A DNA stretch of 64,000 bases from the NCBI RefSeq assembly GCF_003071345.1, contig NZ_QCYK01000002.1, forward strand, positions 1,984,001-2,048,000. Reading direction: 5' to 3'. Below, piece by piece: positions 34,094-41,617 of this stretch (its first letter is position 1; the number at the start of each line of letters is the position of its first letter). The notes under the pieces were generated by a model, which was given only the letters and a program-made list of their open reading frames with translations, ran no database searches and was not told the DNA's origin. Position numbers and translations under genes: made by a program. This DNA comes from Chitinophaga parva. GTDB taxonomy: Bacteria > Bacteroidota > Bacteroidia > Chitinophagales > Chitinophagaceae.

Positions 34094-37000
34094 TTAAAAA
34101 GTGAAATTGGCGCCTGCCAGGAAGGTCTTTGCGGCGGGGTAAAGGCCCTGGTCTATGCCTTGTTTGGTGTTGTCACCGTCAAAATAGTTCACCTCCGGGT
34201 TCAGGCCGGTGTAGTGGGTGATGGTGAAGAGGTGCTGCGCCTGCACATACACACGGATCTGCTTCACGTGGATATGTGATAGTGCGGATTTGGGCAGGCT
34301 ATAACCGAAGGAAACGTTCTTCAAACGCAGGTAGGAGCCGTCTTCCACGTAACGGTCTGTTACCTGAGCCACCGGTGCATTGGTAGCCTTGGGCAGCTTG
34401 CCATCAGGATTGGTTTCACTCCAGCGGTCTGCCAGCAGCGCAGCAGCATTTTGCGACAGGGTGGGGCGTTCCAGGATTTGCTGGTATTGGTTAAAGATTT
34501 TATTGCCATAAGAGCCCTGGAGGAAAAAGTTGAGGTCAAACCCTTTGTAGGAAAGGCTGTTGGAGAAGCCGAAGGTAAACTTGGGCTGTGCGTTGCCCAG
34601 GTTATGCTTGTCTGCAATGGTCACGCTTTTGTGGCCGTTCAGCGCTACATATTTACGGTCGCCCACCTGCTGGGATACGCCCGTGAGCAGGGGCACGCCA
34701 TTGGCAATATCTTCCTTGGTCAGCAACCCGTCCGTGGTGTAGCCCCAGAAGGTACCCACCGGCAGGCCTACTTTCACGATCATGGGAGAGATCTGGCCCA
34801 GTTGCACCGTGGGGATGAAGTTGTCCACCCCGGGGCCCAGGCTCACTACCTTGTTGGCATTGTGCGCAAACACCAGGTTGGTTTTCCAGGAGAAATTGCT
34901 GGTGCGGATATTCTCCGTGTTGATGCCTATTTCAAAGCCTTTGTTTTCCACGCTGCCCACGTTCTCAATGGCGCTGGCATAGCCGGTGTACAGCGGGAGC
35001 GGCACATTCAGCAGCAGGTCGGATGTTTTCTTGTAGTACACATCGGCCACCACGGAAATGCGGTCTTGCAGGAAGCCTATATCCACACCGGCATTGTACT
35101 GGGCGGTGCTTTCCCACTTCAGGTTTGGATTAGCCAGTTGGTTCGGTGCAAAGCCCGTTACCAGGGTGCCGCCAAAGTAATAGTTAGTAGGGATCACCGC
35201 AGCCAGCGAGCTGTAGGCAGGAATGCCCGAGTTGCCGGTCTTACCGGCGGAGAGACGCACCTTCAGGTTAGACACCGTGTTGCGGATACCTGCAAAGAAG
35301 TCTTCCTGCGATGCGTTCCAGGAAAAGCCCACGGAGGGGAAATAGCCCCATTTATTATTGGCACCCAGCACAGACGATCCGTCTGCACGGGCAGACAATG
35401 TAAGGTTGTACTTGTGCAGGTACGAATAATTGATGCGGGCCAGCCAGGAGTTCATGGTCCAGGTATGCGCATTGGAAGTGGGCAATACCGGCGTGGAGCC
35501 TGCGCCCAGGTTGTTATACCCGGTAAGGTCATTGGAAAAATTCTTCACAGAAGCTACTGCCGATTCATCGGTGGCTTTCTGGGTAGTGAAGCCCGCCAGC
35601 ACAATGAGGGAATGATCACTGCCAAAGGTGTGGTCGTACGTCAGCGTATTTTCATTAAGCCAGGTAGTGGATTTGATCTGGCCTACGGATGCAAAGCCAC
35701 CGGGATTACCAAAACTAGTGTAGGAGGGTGCGTAATAATTCTGCTTGGTATTGATCAGATCCGCGCCCCCGGCCACTTTCAGCTTCAGATCGCGGGTAAG
35801 GCGGTATTCACCATAAATATTGGCCAGCACTCGGGTAAGATCACTTACATTCGTCACCGCCGTAATATCCTGCAGGGGGTTGGTGTTAGGCGTGTCGAAG
35901 AACGGGCTGCCGGTATAATAGCTGCCATCGTCATTGTAAATCTTTGCTACCGGTGCGGTGAGCAACAGGTTGGAAAAGGCCGGTCCCAGCGGGCCCACGC
36001 CCACACCGGGCTGTTGCTGCTGGCTGCTGCTGCCAAATGCATTCACGCCCACACGGAAGCGGTCAGACACATTCCGTTCATAGTTAATGCGGGCAGCATA
36101 GCGCTTGAAGTAAGTGGATTTCAGGATGCCATCCTGGTCAAAATAATTACCGGAAATGAGGTAGCGCGATTTATCATCGCCACCGGCAATGGATAACTCG
36201 TGGTTTTGAATGGGGGCATGACGCAAGCCCGCGCTTTGCCAGTCGTATCCCTGCCCAAGTGCATCCAGCTGTGCATCTGTGTAGGTCCTGGCCACGCCAT
36301 CACTCACGTTAATATCATTTACCAGCGATCCCCATTGCTTTGCATTGAGCAGGGGTAGCTTCTTATCCACCTGCTGGGTCCCATAGTAACCGGCATAGTT
36401 CACATCGTCCGATCCTTTTTTACCACGGCGGGTGGTGATGATGATCACGCCATTGGCGCCATGGGAGCCGTAGATGGCCGTAGCAGCAGCGTCTTTCAGC
36501 ACTTCAATGGATTCAATGTCGCTGGGGTTTACCGTGCTCAGTGCATTCACTGCGGGGCCGCTGCCGGCGCCGGTGGAGGTGTAACTGTTATTGGTATACA
36601 CGATGAACCCATCGATCACATACAGCGGTTCATTGCTGAATGAAATGGAGTTGCCACCACGGATACGGATATTGGCCGTGCTGCCGGGCTGGCCGGAGGC
36701 CTGGGTGACAGATACGCCGGACACGGAGCCCTGTAATAAATTATCAAATGAAGCCGCCGGTTGTGCCAGTGCTACTTTTGATACGGAGGTTACGGAACCG
36801 GTAATGTCGCTGCGGCGCAGGGTGCCATAGCCTACTACCACCACCTGGTTCAACTGGCTTTGGCTTTCCTGCAAATGCACGTCCACGGCAGGGCCTGTGG
36901 CCACTACTTCCTGTGGTTGAAACCCGATGTTGCTGATGGAAAGCGTAAGGGGATACGTATGAGGTCTTGTAAATGCGAAGTTGCCGTTGTTGTCTGTTAC

Positions 37001-37177
37001 ACTCACTTCTTTAGAGCCCTTGATCTGCACGGTGGCGCCGGGAATGCGGCTGTTCTTCCCGTCCGTTACTGTACCGTGCAGGGACTTGCTTTGAGCGGTA
37101 GTAGCAGTGGCCGGTCCCTGCGCCAGTGCCGGCGCGGAAAGGCATAGCCATGCCGCAGCAAAGAAACTTTTTTTCAT
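34094..37177 (-). CDS. SusC/RagA family TonB-linked outer-membrane transporter (pair 2)
   Basis: This 1027-residue importer has a signal peptide (MKKSFFAAAWLCLSAPALAQ), a carboxypeptidase-like domain (LHGTVTDGKNSRIPGATVQI), NQVVVVGYGTLRR, a plug (SIEVLKDAAATAIYGSHGAN followed by GVIIITTRRGK) and a large barrel ending in KTFLAGANFTF. It heads an operon with SusD, sulfatase, a small membrane peptide and a hydroxylase. It differs from pair 1 in having a 440-base transcribed leader with a polycysteine ORF and strong hairpins. This suggests control by sulfur amino acid supply rather than only by a glycan signal. Confidence 0.96.
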   Translation of the reverse strand: MKKSFFAAAWLCLSAPALAQGPATATTAQSKSLHGTVTDGKNSRIPGATVQIKGSKEVSVTDNNGNFAFTRPHTYPLTLSISNIGFQPQEVVATGPAVDVHLQESQSQLNQVVVVGYGTLRRSDITGSVTSVSKVALAQPAASFDNLLQGSVSGVSVTQASGQPGSTANIRIRGGNSISFSNEPLYVIDGFIVYTNNSYTSTGAGSGPAVNALSTVNPSDIESIEVLKDAAATAIYGSHGANGVIIITTRRGKKGSDDVNYAGYYGTQQVDKKLPLLNAKQWGSLVNDINVSDGVARTYTDAQLDALGQGYDWQSAGLRHAPIQNHELSIAGGDDKSRYLISGNYFDQDGILKSTYFKRYAARINYERNVSDRFRVGVNAFGSSSQQQQPGVGVGPLGPAFSNLLLTAPVAKIYNDDGSYYTGSPFFDTPNTNPLQDITAVTNVSDLTRVLANIYGEYRLTRDLKLKVAGGADLINTKQNYYAPSYTSFGNPGGFASVGQIKSTTWLNENTLTYDHTFGSDHSLIVLAGFTTQKATDESAVASVKNFSNDLTGYNNLGAGSTPVLPTSNAHTWTMNSWLARINYSYLHKYNLTLSARADGSSVLGANNKWGYFPSVGFSWNASQEDFFAGIRNTVSNLKVRLSAGKTGNSGIPAYSSLAAVIPTNYYFGGTLVTGFAPNQLANPNLKWESTAQYNAGVDIGFLQDRISVVADVYYKKTSDLLLNVPLPLYTGYASAIENVGSVENKGFEIGINTENIRTSNFSWKTNLVFAHNANKVVSLGPGVDNFIPTVQLGQISPMIVKVGLPVGTFWGYTTDGLLTKEDIANGVPLLTGVSQQVGDRKYVALNGHKSVTIADKHNLGNAQPKFTFGFSNSLSYKGFDLNFFLQGSYGNKIFNQYQQILERPTLSQNAAALLADRWSETNPDGKLPKATNAPVAQVTDRYVEDGSYLRLKNVSFGYSLPKSALSHIHVKQIRVYVQAQHLFTITHYTGLNPEVNYFDGDNTKQGIDQGLYPAAKTFLAGANFTF

Positions 37178-37195
37178 TACTTTTGATTAACGATT

Positions 37196-37235
37196 AAAAA
37201 ATAGGCGTGCCGCCGGCAGCAATGCTGCGCGTCAC
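37196..37235 (-). terminator. Terminator-like hairpin just before susC (candidate attenuator)
   Basis: On the minus strand GTGACGC-GCAGC-att-GCTGC-CGGCGGCAC folds into a stem (37207-37235), with one mismatch and a 2-base bulge. Six U follow, 5 bases after the stem, and end about 20 bases before the susC start codon. A terminator directly in front of a long operon makes sense only as an attenuator. The segment GCCGGC upstream (around 37374-37379) could pair with the same bases as an antiterminator. Confidence 0.5.
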
Positions 37236-37260
37236 ATACGAGAGCCTTTTGTTTTAGTCA

Positions 37261-37290
37261 GGCCGGAAACAGCGCCAACTGTTCCCGGCC
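37261..37290 (-). other. Strong leader hairpin upstream of susC (pair 2)
   Basis: In the minus-strand RNA, GGCCGGGAACAG pairs with CTGTTTCCGGCC over 12 bp with one wobble and a 6-base loop. No U-tract follows on the minus strand. On the plus strand it is followed by seven T, so it could also stop antisense transcripts. It lies between the polycysteine ORF and the attenuator-like hairpin. Confidence 0.65.
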
Positions 37291-37464
37291 ATTTTTTTGT
37301 CCCTGTCCCAAAGCGGGAGGGTAGGGGCCCAATGAATCCTACGAAACCCCTTTCAATGCTATGGAGGACCATGCCGGCTGGAAGGCGGGCACTGCCGGGT
37401 AATAAGCATATCGATACAATTATGTTGATGAAGAAGACCGGTTATTAGGAAGGGGAATACAGGA

Positions 37465-37554
37465 CTAGCAGCCCATACAGCAACAACAACCGCCTGTTAC
37501 AGGCCGGAAGTTATTTGGTTGAATAAAGATTGCTGACGGTTTACTGTGTGCCAT
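37465..37554 (-). CDS. Polycysteine leader peptide ORF (29 aa, ends GGCCCCMGC)
   Basis: The frame ATG GCA CAC AGT ... TGT TGT TGC TGT ATG GGC TGC TAG encodes a peptide that starts MAHSKPSAIF and ends PVTGGCCCCMGC. Six of the last seven residues contain sulfur, and five are cysteine. It lies 287 bases before susC of the sulfatase operon, about 60 bases downstream of a -7 box, and is followed by two hairpins. Codons for a scarce amino acid just before the stop are the hallmark of amino-acid-sensing leader peptides. Polycysteine leader ORFs are known upstream of sulfur genes in mycobacteria. I infer that stalling at the cysteine codons under sulfur starvation raises operon expression. A chance ORF is possible but unlikely given composition and place. 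Confidence 0.7.
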   Translation of the reverse strand: MAHSKPSAIFIQPNNFRPVTGGCCCCMGC

Positions 37555-37624
37555 CGGATTGCAGTTAAGATTGACCGGTTGATATGAAAACTGCCTGGTG
37601 GTAAGGGCAATAGTTTTACCACAG

Positions 37625-37662
37625 CAAAAATAGTTAAAAATATTAGTCTACAAAATCTGTAG
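37625..37662 (-). promoter_or_regulatory. Promoter and palindrome for the polycysteine leader/sulfatase operon
   Basis: On the minus strand TATTTTTG (37632-37625) is a perfect -7 box (TAnnTTTG), and TTTTG (37655-37651) lies at about -33 with an 18-base spacer. The inverted repeat CTACA-N5-TGTAG (37648-37662) overlaps the -33 element, so a bound regulator would affect RNA polymerase. Transcription would start near 37617, about 60 bases before the leader ORF. Confidence 0.55.
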
Positions 37663-37765
37663 GGTAAATATTTTTTCAACACACACACAAATGTTGCAAC
37701 TTCTATAACGGGTTATACGTGGGTTTGGCATGCATTTCGGGGCTCCACAGGAAAATGGATTGCCC

Positions 37766-38386
37766 ATGTCAGACAGTTTAGCCATTCCTTTTGTACCCGC
37801 ACAACACCAGGGCGAGGCCACGGAAACGGCCGCCCACCATGTCTCCGCCGGCGAAGACGCCGCCCGCACGGAATTTACCGCAGCCGTGGTGCGCCTCAAG
37901 GCAGTGAACGGCTGGAAAGACCTGTGCGGCAGGTTTTCCTCCGGTTTTCAATTGATAGATCTTCATGGCAATGCCGTGGAAGGGCCGGCCCAGGCGGGGC
38001 TGTACATCCGCATTGACATACCCGGTCCCGGCAGCACCACTGGCCAGGGCTACGATTGGGTATTGATAGAAAAGGTGGAAGATGTGGTGCTGAATGACCA
38101 CCAAGAGATCAGCTATATGCGCAGCCGGCCCACACAGCACCCGCTGCACAAAACGGAAGGGGTGGCGCATTTCCTCAACGAAGATGCTACCAGCACCTTT
38201 GTGATCACCCGTAATTACGACCAGCTGACCGCTACAGTGTACGGGCGTAATGAAGTGCCCAATACGCATACCGGGCACGTGGTAGATGATGTGCGCAATG
38301 CCATCATTGGCGCGTCCGGCGCCATCGGTGTGTCCAAACTGCAATGGAGTGCATGGGCTAAGGGCATGCTGGGCAGACAGGATTGA
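37766..38386 (+). CDS. Conserved hypothetical cytoplasmic protein
   Basis: This protein of about 206 residues has no signal peptide or membrane segment. Recognisable features are limited: a Ala/Glu-rich N-terminus, GQGYDWVLIEKVEDVVLNDH, the basic RPTQHPLHKTEGVAHFLN, and a polar C-terminus. The repeated His and Asp residues could suggest an enzyme or binding protein, but I do not recognise the family. An alternative start lies at 37730. It runs divergently from the sulfatase operon and is followed 14 bases later by a short membrane-protein gene, so the two probably form one transcript. Confidence 0.72.
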   Translation: MSDSLAIPFVPAQHQGEATETAAHHVSAGEDAARTEFTAAVVRLKAVNGWKDLCGRFSSGFQLIDLHGNAVEGPAQAGLYIRIDIPGPGSTTGQGYDWVLIEKVEDVVLNDHQEISYMRSRPTQHPLHKTEGVAHFLNEDATSTFVITRNYDQLTATVYGRNEVPNTHTGHVVDDVRNAIIGASGAIGVSKLQWSAWAKGMLGRQD

Positions 38387-38400
38387 AAAGAGAAAACCTT

Positions 38401-38667
38401 ATGAATATTACAGACACGTTGTGGGGAACGGGTGAGCACCTGGATGCACTGCAGATGGGTGTCCGTTCGTTCGTTACCTTTTTTGTATCCCTGGCTTTGC
38501 TGCGCCTGGGCGGTATGCGTATTTTCGGTAAGAAGTCGGCCCAGGACATGATCATCACTATCCTCTTTGGTGCTGTGCTGGCGCGGGGAGTCGTGGGCGC
38601 TTCGCCTTACTGGCCCACGGTGGTGGCAGCGGCCGTAATGGTGCTGGGAAACCGTGTACTGGCATGA
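38401..38667 (+). CDS. Truncated YetF/DUF421 membrane protein (N-terminal part only)
   Basis: The 88 residues match the membrane part of DUF421/YetF proteins: SLALLRLGGMRIFGKKSAQD, then MIITILFGAVLARGVVGASP. The family normally continues with a soluble domain and reaches 150-230 residues. Here the frame stops after VLGNRVLA, and the next 12 bases lead into the end of the convergent DUF2490 gene. There is no room for the missing domain, so the gene is either a remnant or an unusual minimal version. It follows the upstream hypothetical gene closely. Confidence 0.7.
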   Translation: MNITDTLWGTGEHLDALQMGVRSFVTFFVSLALLRLGGMRIFGKKSAQDMIITILFGAVLARGVVGASPYWPTVVAAAVMVLGNRVLA

Positions 38668-38679
38668 GAAAAAAGCTGC

Positions 38680-39405
38680 TTAGTCCATCACATTGGGCCT
38701 GCGCTCGGGATGCAGCGTGTGCTTATCCAGGTAAAACAGGAACACTGTCTGGATAGAATTTTTACCGCTGCCATCATTCACCTTGTTGTAATCAAACTGG
38801 CGGATGTAGCCTGCCTGGAAGGCAAACAGGTCGCTGAACTGGTAACCGGCGCCGGCAAAGAAGCGGTTGCGCTCAAAGTAAGGCGCACTGTTCGTGAAGA
38901 ATACTTCATCAAAAGCAGTGACATAAAAGGTATGCGCCACCACTTTGGGATGATTGATGGGCACCACGGGATTGATGCGGTAACGGAAACGGTTGCGGTA
39001 ATCACCATTGAGCCAGCGCTGCTCAATGCGGTAACGGTGCTCTATTTTTACCCGGTCTATGTTGTTGTTAAGGATCAGTTGCTCCCACAGGCGGAACTCC
39101 TTTACCAGCGCGCCCCCCTTGAAATTGCCGGGATAATCAAAGGTGTGGTAGTTGCCCACGCCCAGCATCACTGACATTTTCTTCTGGATATTGTACACTA
39201 AACCACCCTTGGTCTCGTAATAATAAAAGTCCTGGGTAAGGCCCTGGGAGCGGGTTTGCGTTTCAAGCCATACAGAAAAGCGGTTATTCGGGTTGATCAT
39301 GGCCGTGGCAATATCCCAGCTGCCCAGCCGGTCGGATTGTGCCTGTACAGAAAAGGGCAGGGCCAACAAAACGGCCACTGCAAAGCATTTGAAGTGTGTA
39401 TACAA
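38680..39405 (-). CDS. DUF2490 domain-containing outer-membrane protein
   Basis: The predicted protein has a signal peptide (YTHFKCFAVAVLLALPFSVQ) and a beta-barrel-like chain typical of DUF2490: RLGSWDIATAMINPNNRFSV, then WEQLILNNNIDRVKIEHRYR and FRYRINPVVPI, ending VFLFYLDKHTLHP. The function of the family is unknown. No ATG gives a sensible start; TTG at 39405 fits the signal peptide best, and the longer open frame runs into the regulator gene upstream. It lies 40 bases after the GlxA-type regulator and may share its transcript. Confidence 0.78.
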   Translation of the reverse strand: MYTHFKCFAVAVLLALPFSVQAQSDRLGSWDIATAMINPNNRFSVWLETQTRSQGLTQDFYYYETKGGLVYNIQKKMSVMLGVGNYHTFDYPGNFKGGALVKEFRLWEQLILNNNIDRVKIEHRYRIEQRWLNGDYRNRFRYRINPVVPINHPKVVAHTFYVTAFDEVFFTNSAPYFERNRFFAGAGYQFSDLFAFQAGYIRQFDYNKVNDGSGKNSIQTVFLFYLDKHTLHPERRPNVMD

Positions 39406-39445
39406 TCGAATTACAGCATTTGGTTGATCCGCAAAGATAGGATTT

Positions 39446-40417
39446 CTACGCCATCCTGCGGTATTTGCGGCGATAGTCCTGGGGCGTAAGGCCGGTATAT
39501 TTTTTAAACACGTTGCGGAAGGTCTTGATGTCGTTATAGCCCGCATCATACATCAGCGTAGCGATATTCTCCTCGCTTTTTTCCAGTGCTTTCTTAGCCG
39601 ATTCTATTTTTACGCGTTGCAGGTATTCCAGCGGCGTGTTCTGCGTGGCACTTTTGAAGCGGCGGATGAAATTGCGCTTGCTCATGTTGGTATGCTCCGC
39701 CAGTTGCTCTACGGAGAGCGGCTCGCCAAAAGACGCTTCAATAAAGGCCTGCGCCTTCAGGATCAGTTCATCATTGTGGGTACGCTGTCCATGGAAAATA
39801 GCAAAGTGTGATTGCTGCACGCGGTCAATGTCCAGGGAGAACATCTTGCTGGCCCAGATGCCGATCTCGCGCCCGCAAAATTTCTCGATCATGTACAGCA
39901 CCAGGTTCAGGGAGGAGAAGGCGCCCCCGCTGGTGTACACGCCATCAATATCGGTGATCACGCGGTCGGCCATGAAGTCCACGTTTGGGTAGCGGCTTTT
40001 CAGGTCCGGCATATCATACCAGTGGGAGGTACAGCATTTACCATCGAGTATGCCGGCTTCCGCCAGGAAATAGCTGCCGGAGCACAGGCTGGCGACTTCC
40101 GTGCCCTGCTGGTATTGCTGGCGCATCCACTGCTGCAGTTGCTGGTGCTTGGGCAGGGTTTCTGCCGGGGTCCCGTACCAGGCAGGGGCGATGATCAGGT
40201 CGGGACGGCTGGCCTGCGAGAGGCACTGGTATTGCACATAACGCTCGGGGAAATGCAAGAGGGTATTGGTATCGGCCACACCCACCAGGTTCACTTTAAA
40301 GGGATGGGGCCGGCCATTGGCTTCGTAATAGCGGTTCACATGATAAAACATATCCAGGGCGCCGGAAACAGTTGACAGTACTACATCTTCATGCAAGAGC
40401 AAGGCGATCGTTCTCAT
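39446..40417 (-). CDS. GlxA family AraC-type regulator with DJ-1/PfpI-like domain
   Basis: The protein of 323 residues has an N-terminal DJ-1/PfpI-like domain (residues about 1-190, with the cysteine elbow VASLCSGSYFLAEAGIL) and a C-terminal AraC DNA-binding domain (SVEQLAEHTNMSKRNFIRRF, then IATLMYDAGYNDIKTFRNVF). The arrangement is that of GlxA-type regulators, which often respond to nitrogenous or small organic ligands. The true start is the ATG at 40417 (MRTIALLLHED); an open frame extends upstream to 40624 into the sugar-kinase gene. The sugar kinase upstream on the same strand has its own terminator, so co-transcription is unlikely. Confidence 0.92.
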   Translation of the reverse strand: MRTIALLLHEDVVLSTVSGALDMFYHVNRYYEANGRPHPFKVNLVGVADTNTLLHFPERYVQYQCLSQASRPDLIIAPAWYGTPAETLPKHQQLQQWMRQQYQQGTEVASLCSGSYFLAEAGILDGKCCTSHWYDMPDLKSRYPNVDFMADRVITDIDGVYTSGGAFSSLNLVLYMIEKFCGREIGIWASKMFSLDIDRVQQSHFAIFHGQRTHNDELILKAQAFIEASFGEPLSVEQLAEHTNMSKRNFIRRFKSATQNTPLEYLQRVKIESAKKALEKSEENIATLMYDAGYNDIKTFRNVFKKYTGLTPQDYRRKYRRMA

Positions 40418-40566
40418 ACGTGGAGCGGTTTTGATGTTTGCTGCAAACATAACAAAATATGGCATAAAAGCCCCCTGTTTATGTCCTGAATTGCCCGCAT
40501 GCCCGGTCGCTTCAGGGAACGGTATCCTGGTCACGGAACTGCTGAAAGCCTGCCGGGGTGAAAGAC

Positions 40567-40592
40567 AAAAAGTGGCAGTGGAGACCTGCCAC
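40567..40592 (-). terminator. Intrinsic terminator of the sugar-kinase gene
   Basis: On the minus strand GTGGCAG-N7-CTGCCAC is followed by TTTTTGTC, 10 bases after the kinase stop. It separates the kinase from the regulator gene. Confidence 0.82.
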
Positions 40593-40601
40593 CTGCGAGG
40601 G

Positions 40602-41495
40602 TTATAGCGGATGCGCGCCCACAAATGCGTTATACTCCTCGTCCGTATAGGGAGGGCAGGCGCCTGCCTTGCTGGTCACAAAGGCGCTCAGCCATGCGGC
40701 ATTCTGCATGGCCTTCACAGGCCCCTGCTGGCGCAGTTTACCCGCCAGGAAGCCCGCCAGGAAGGCATCTCCGCTGCCTACGGTGTCCCGCACGGTTACC
40801 GGCACCGCGGGAAATACATGGTGATAACCTTTGGCATAATACACCGAGCCTTTCACCCCCTTGGTGAGCAACACTTCGCTGATCTTAAATTTATCCTGGA
40901 GGTAATGCACGCCATCCGCCTCGGCAACGTAAGGCTTGTCCAGCCAGTCCAGCAGTTGCTTCAGCTCACTTACACTCACCTTCAGCACAGCGGCCTTTTC
41001 CAGCAAGGACCGGATGAGGTCAAACGTGTAGAAAGGCGCACGCAGGTTTACATCAAACACTTTCAGGTGCGCTATTTCCAGCGCCGTAAAAAGCGTTTTC
41101 CGCGTGGTGGCGTGGCGTGCGCCCAGGCTGCCAAACACGAATGCGCCTGCCTGCTGTAGCAACGTTTCATACACAGGCTGCCATTCAATGTGATCCCATG
41201 CCACCGGCTGGACAATATCGTAATGCGGCTCGTGCTTTTCATCAAAGGTGGCCAGCACAGTGCCGGTAGGCTGGTTGGCATCTTCCTGGATGCCGGTGGC
41301 CGGCATGCCCCAGTCCTGCAATTGCGCCAGCAGCCGCTGACCCAGCTCATCACGGCCTACGCGGCTGATCATAGTGCAGGGAATATGTTGCTTTGTTAAA
41401 TGATAGGCTACATTGAGCGGCGCGCCGCCGATACGGGTTGCGTTGGGAAAAATATCCCAGAGTACTTCACCAAAACTTACCACCGAGGAATCCAT
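40602..41495 (-). CDS. PfkB family carbohydrate kinase, probably fructokinase
   Basis: This cytoplasmic kinase of 297 residues transfers phosphate from ATP to a sugar. It shows the PfkB N-terminal glycine motif (GGAPLNVAYHLTKQ) and the C-terminal signature DTVGSGDAFLAGFLAG with the catalytic Asp. The segment SFGEVLWDIFPN resembles bacterial fructokinases (FrcK/ScrK-like), so fructose is the best guess, but ribokinase-like specificities are hard to separate by eye. It forms a single transcription unit that ends at a clear terminator. Confidence 0.88.
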   Translation of the reverse strand: MDSSVVSFGEVLWDIFPNATRIGGAPLNVAYHLTKQHIPCTMISRVGRDELGQRLLAQLQDWGMPATGIQEDANQPTGTVLATFDEKHEPHYDIVQPVAWDHIEWQPVYETLLQQAGAFVFGSLGARHATTRKTLFTALEIAHLKVFDVNLRAPFYTFDLIRSLLEKAAVLKVSVSELKQLLDWLDKPYVAEADGVHYLQDKFKISEVLLTKGVKGSVYYAKGYHHVFPAVPVTVRDTVGSGDAFLAGFLAGKLRQQGPVKAMQNAAWLSAFVTSKAGACPPYTDEEYNAFVGAHPL

Positions 41496-41617
41496 AAACC
41501 GTTTTTTATACGGCTATCAATATAAAAAATATCCGGCCATTTTTTATTCCTTTTTCATGCGCTGCGGTACCGGCAGCAGGATCATCCTGTACACAGCCAT
41601 AGCCACCCTGGCAGCTA

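Noticed and set aside
34451..36196. Open frame of about 580 codons on the plus strand opposite SusC (pair 2)
   Set aside because: It is antisense to a complete transporter gene; the frame is kept open by codon bias and shows no protein family features.
37261..37298. Plus-strand intrinsic terminator at the hairpin with T-tract
   Set aside because: No plus-strand gene lies upstream within a reasonable distance; I treated it as a leader hairpin of the minus-strand operon, while noting the T-tract.
37497..37688. Minus-strand frame of 63 codons overlapping the polycysteine leader ORF in another frame
   Set aside because: It begins upstream of the predicted promoter boxes and has no signal, domain or leader-peptide features.
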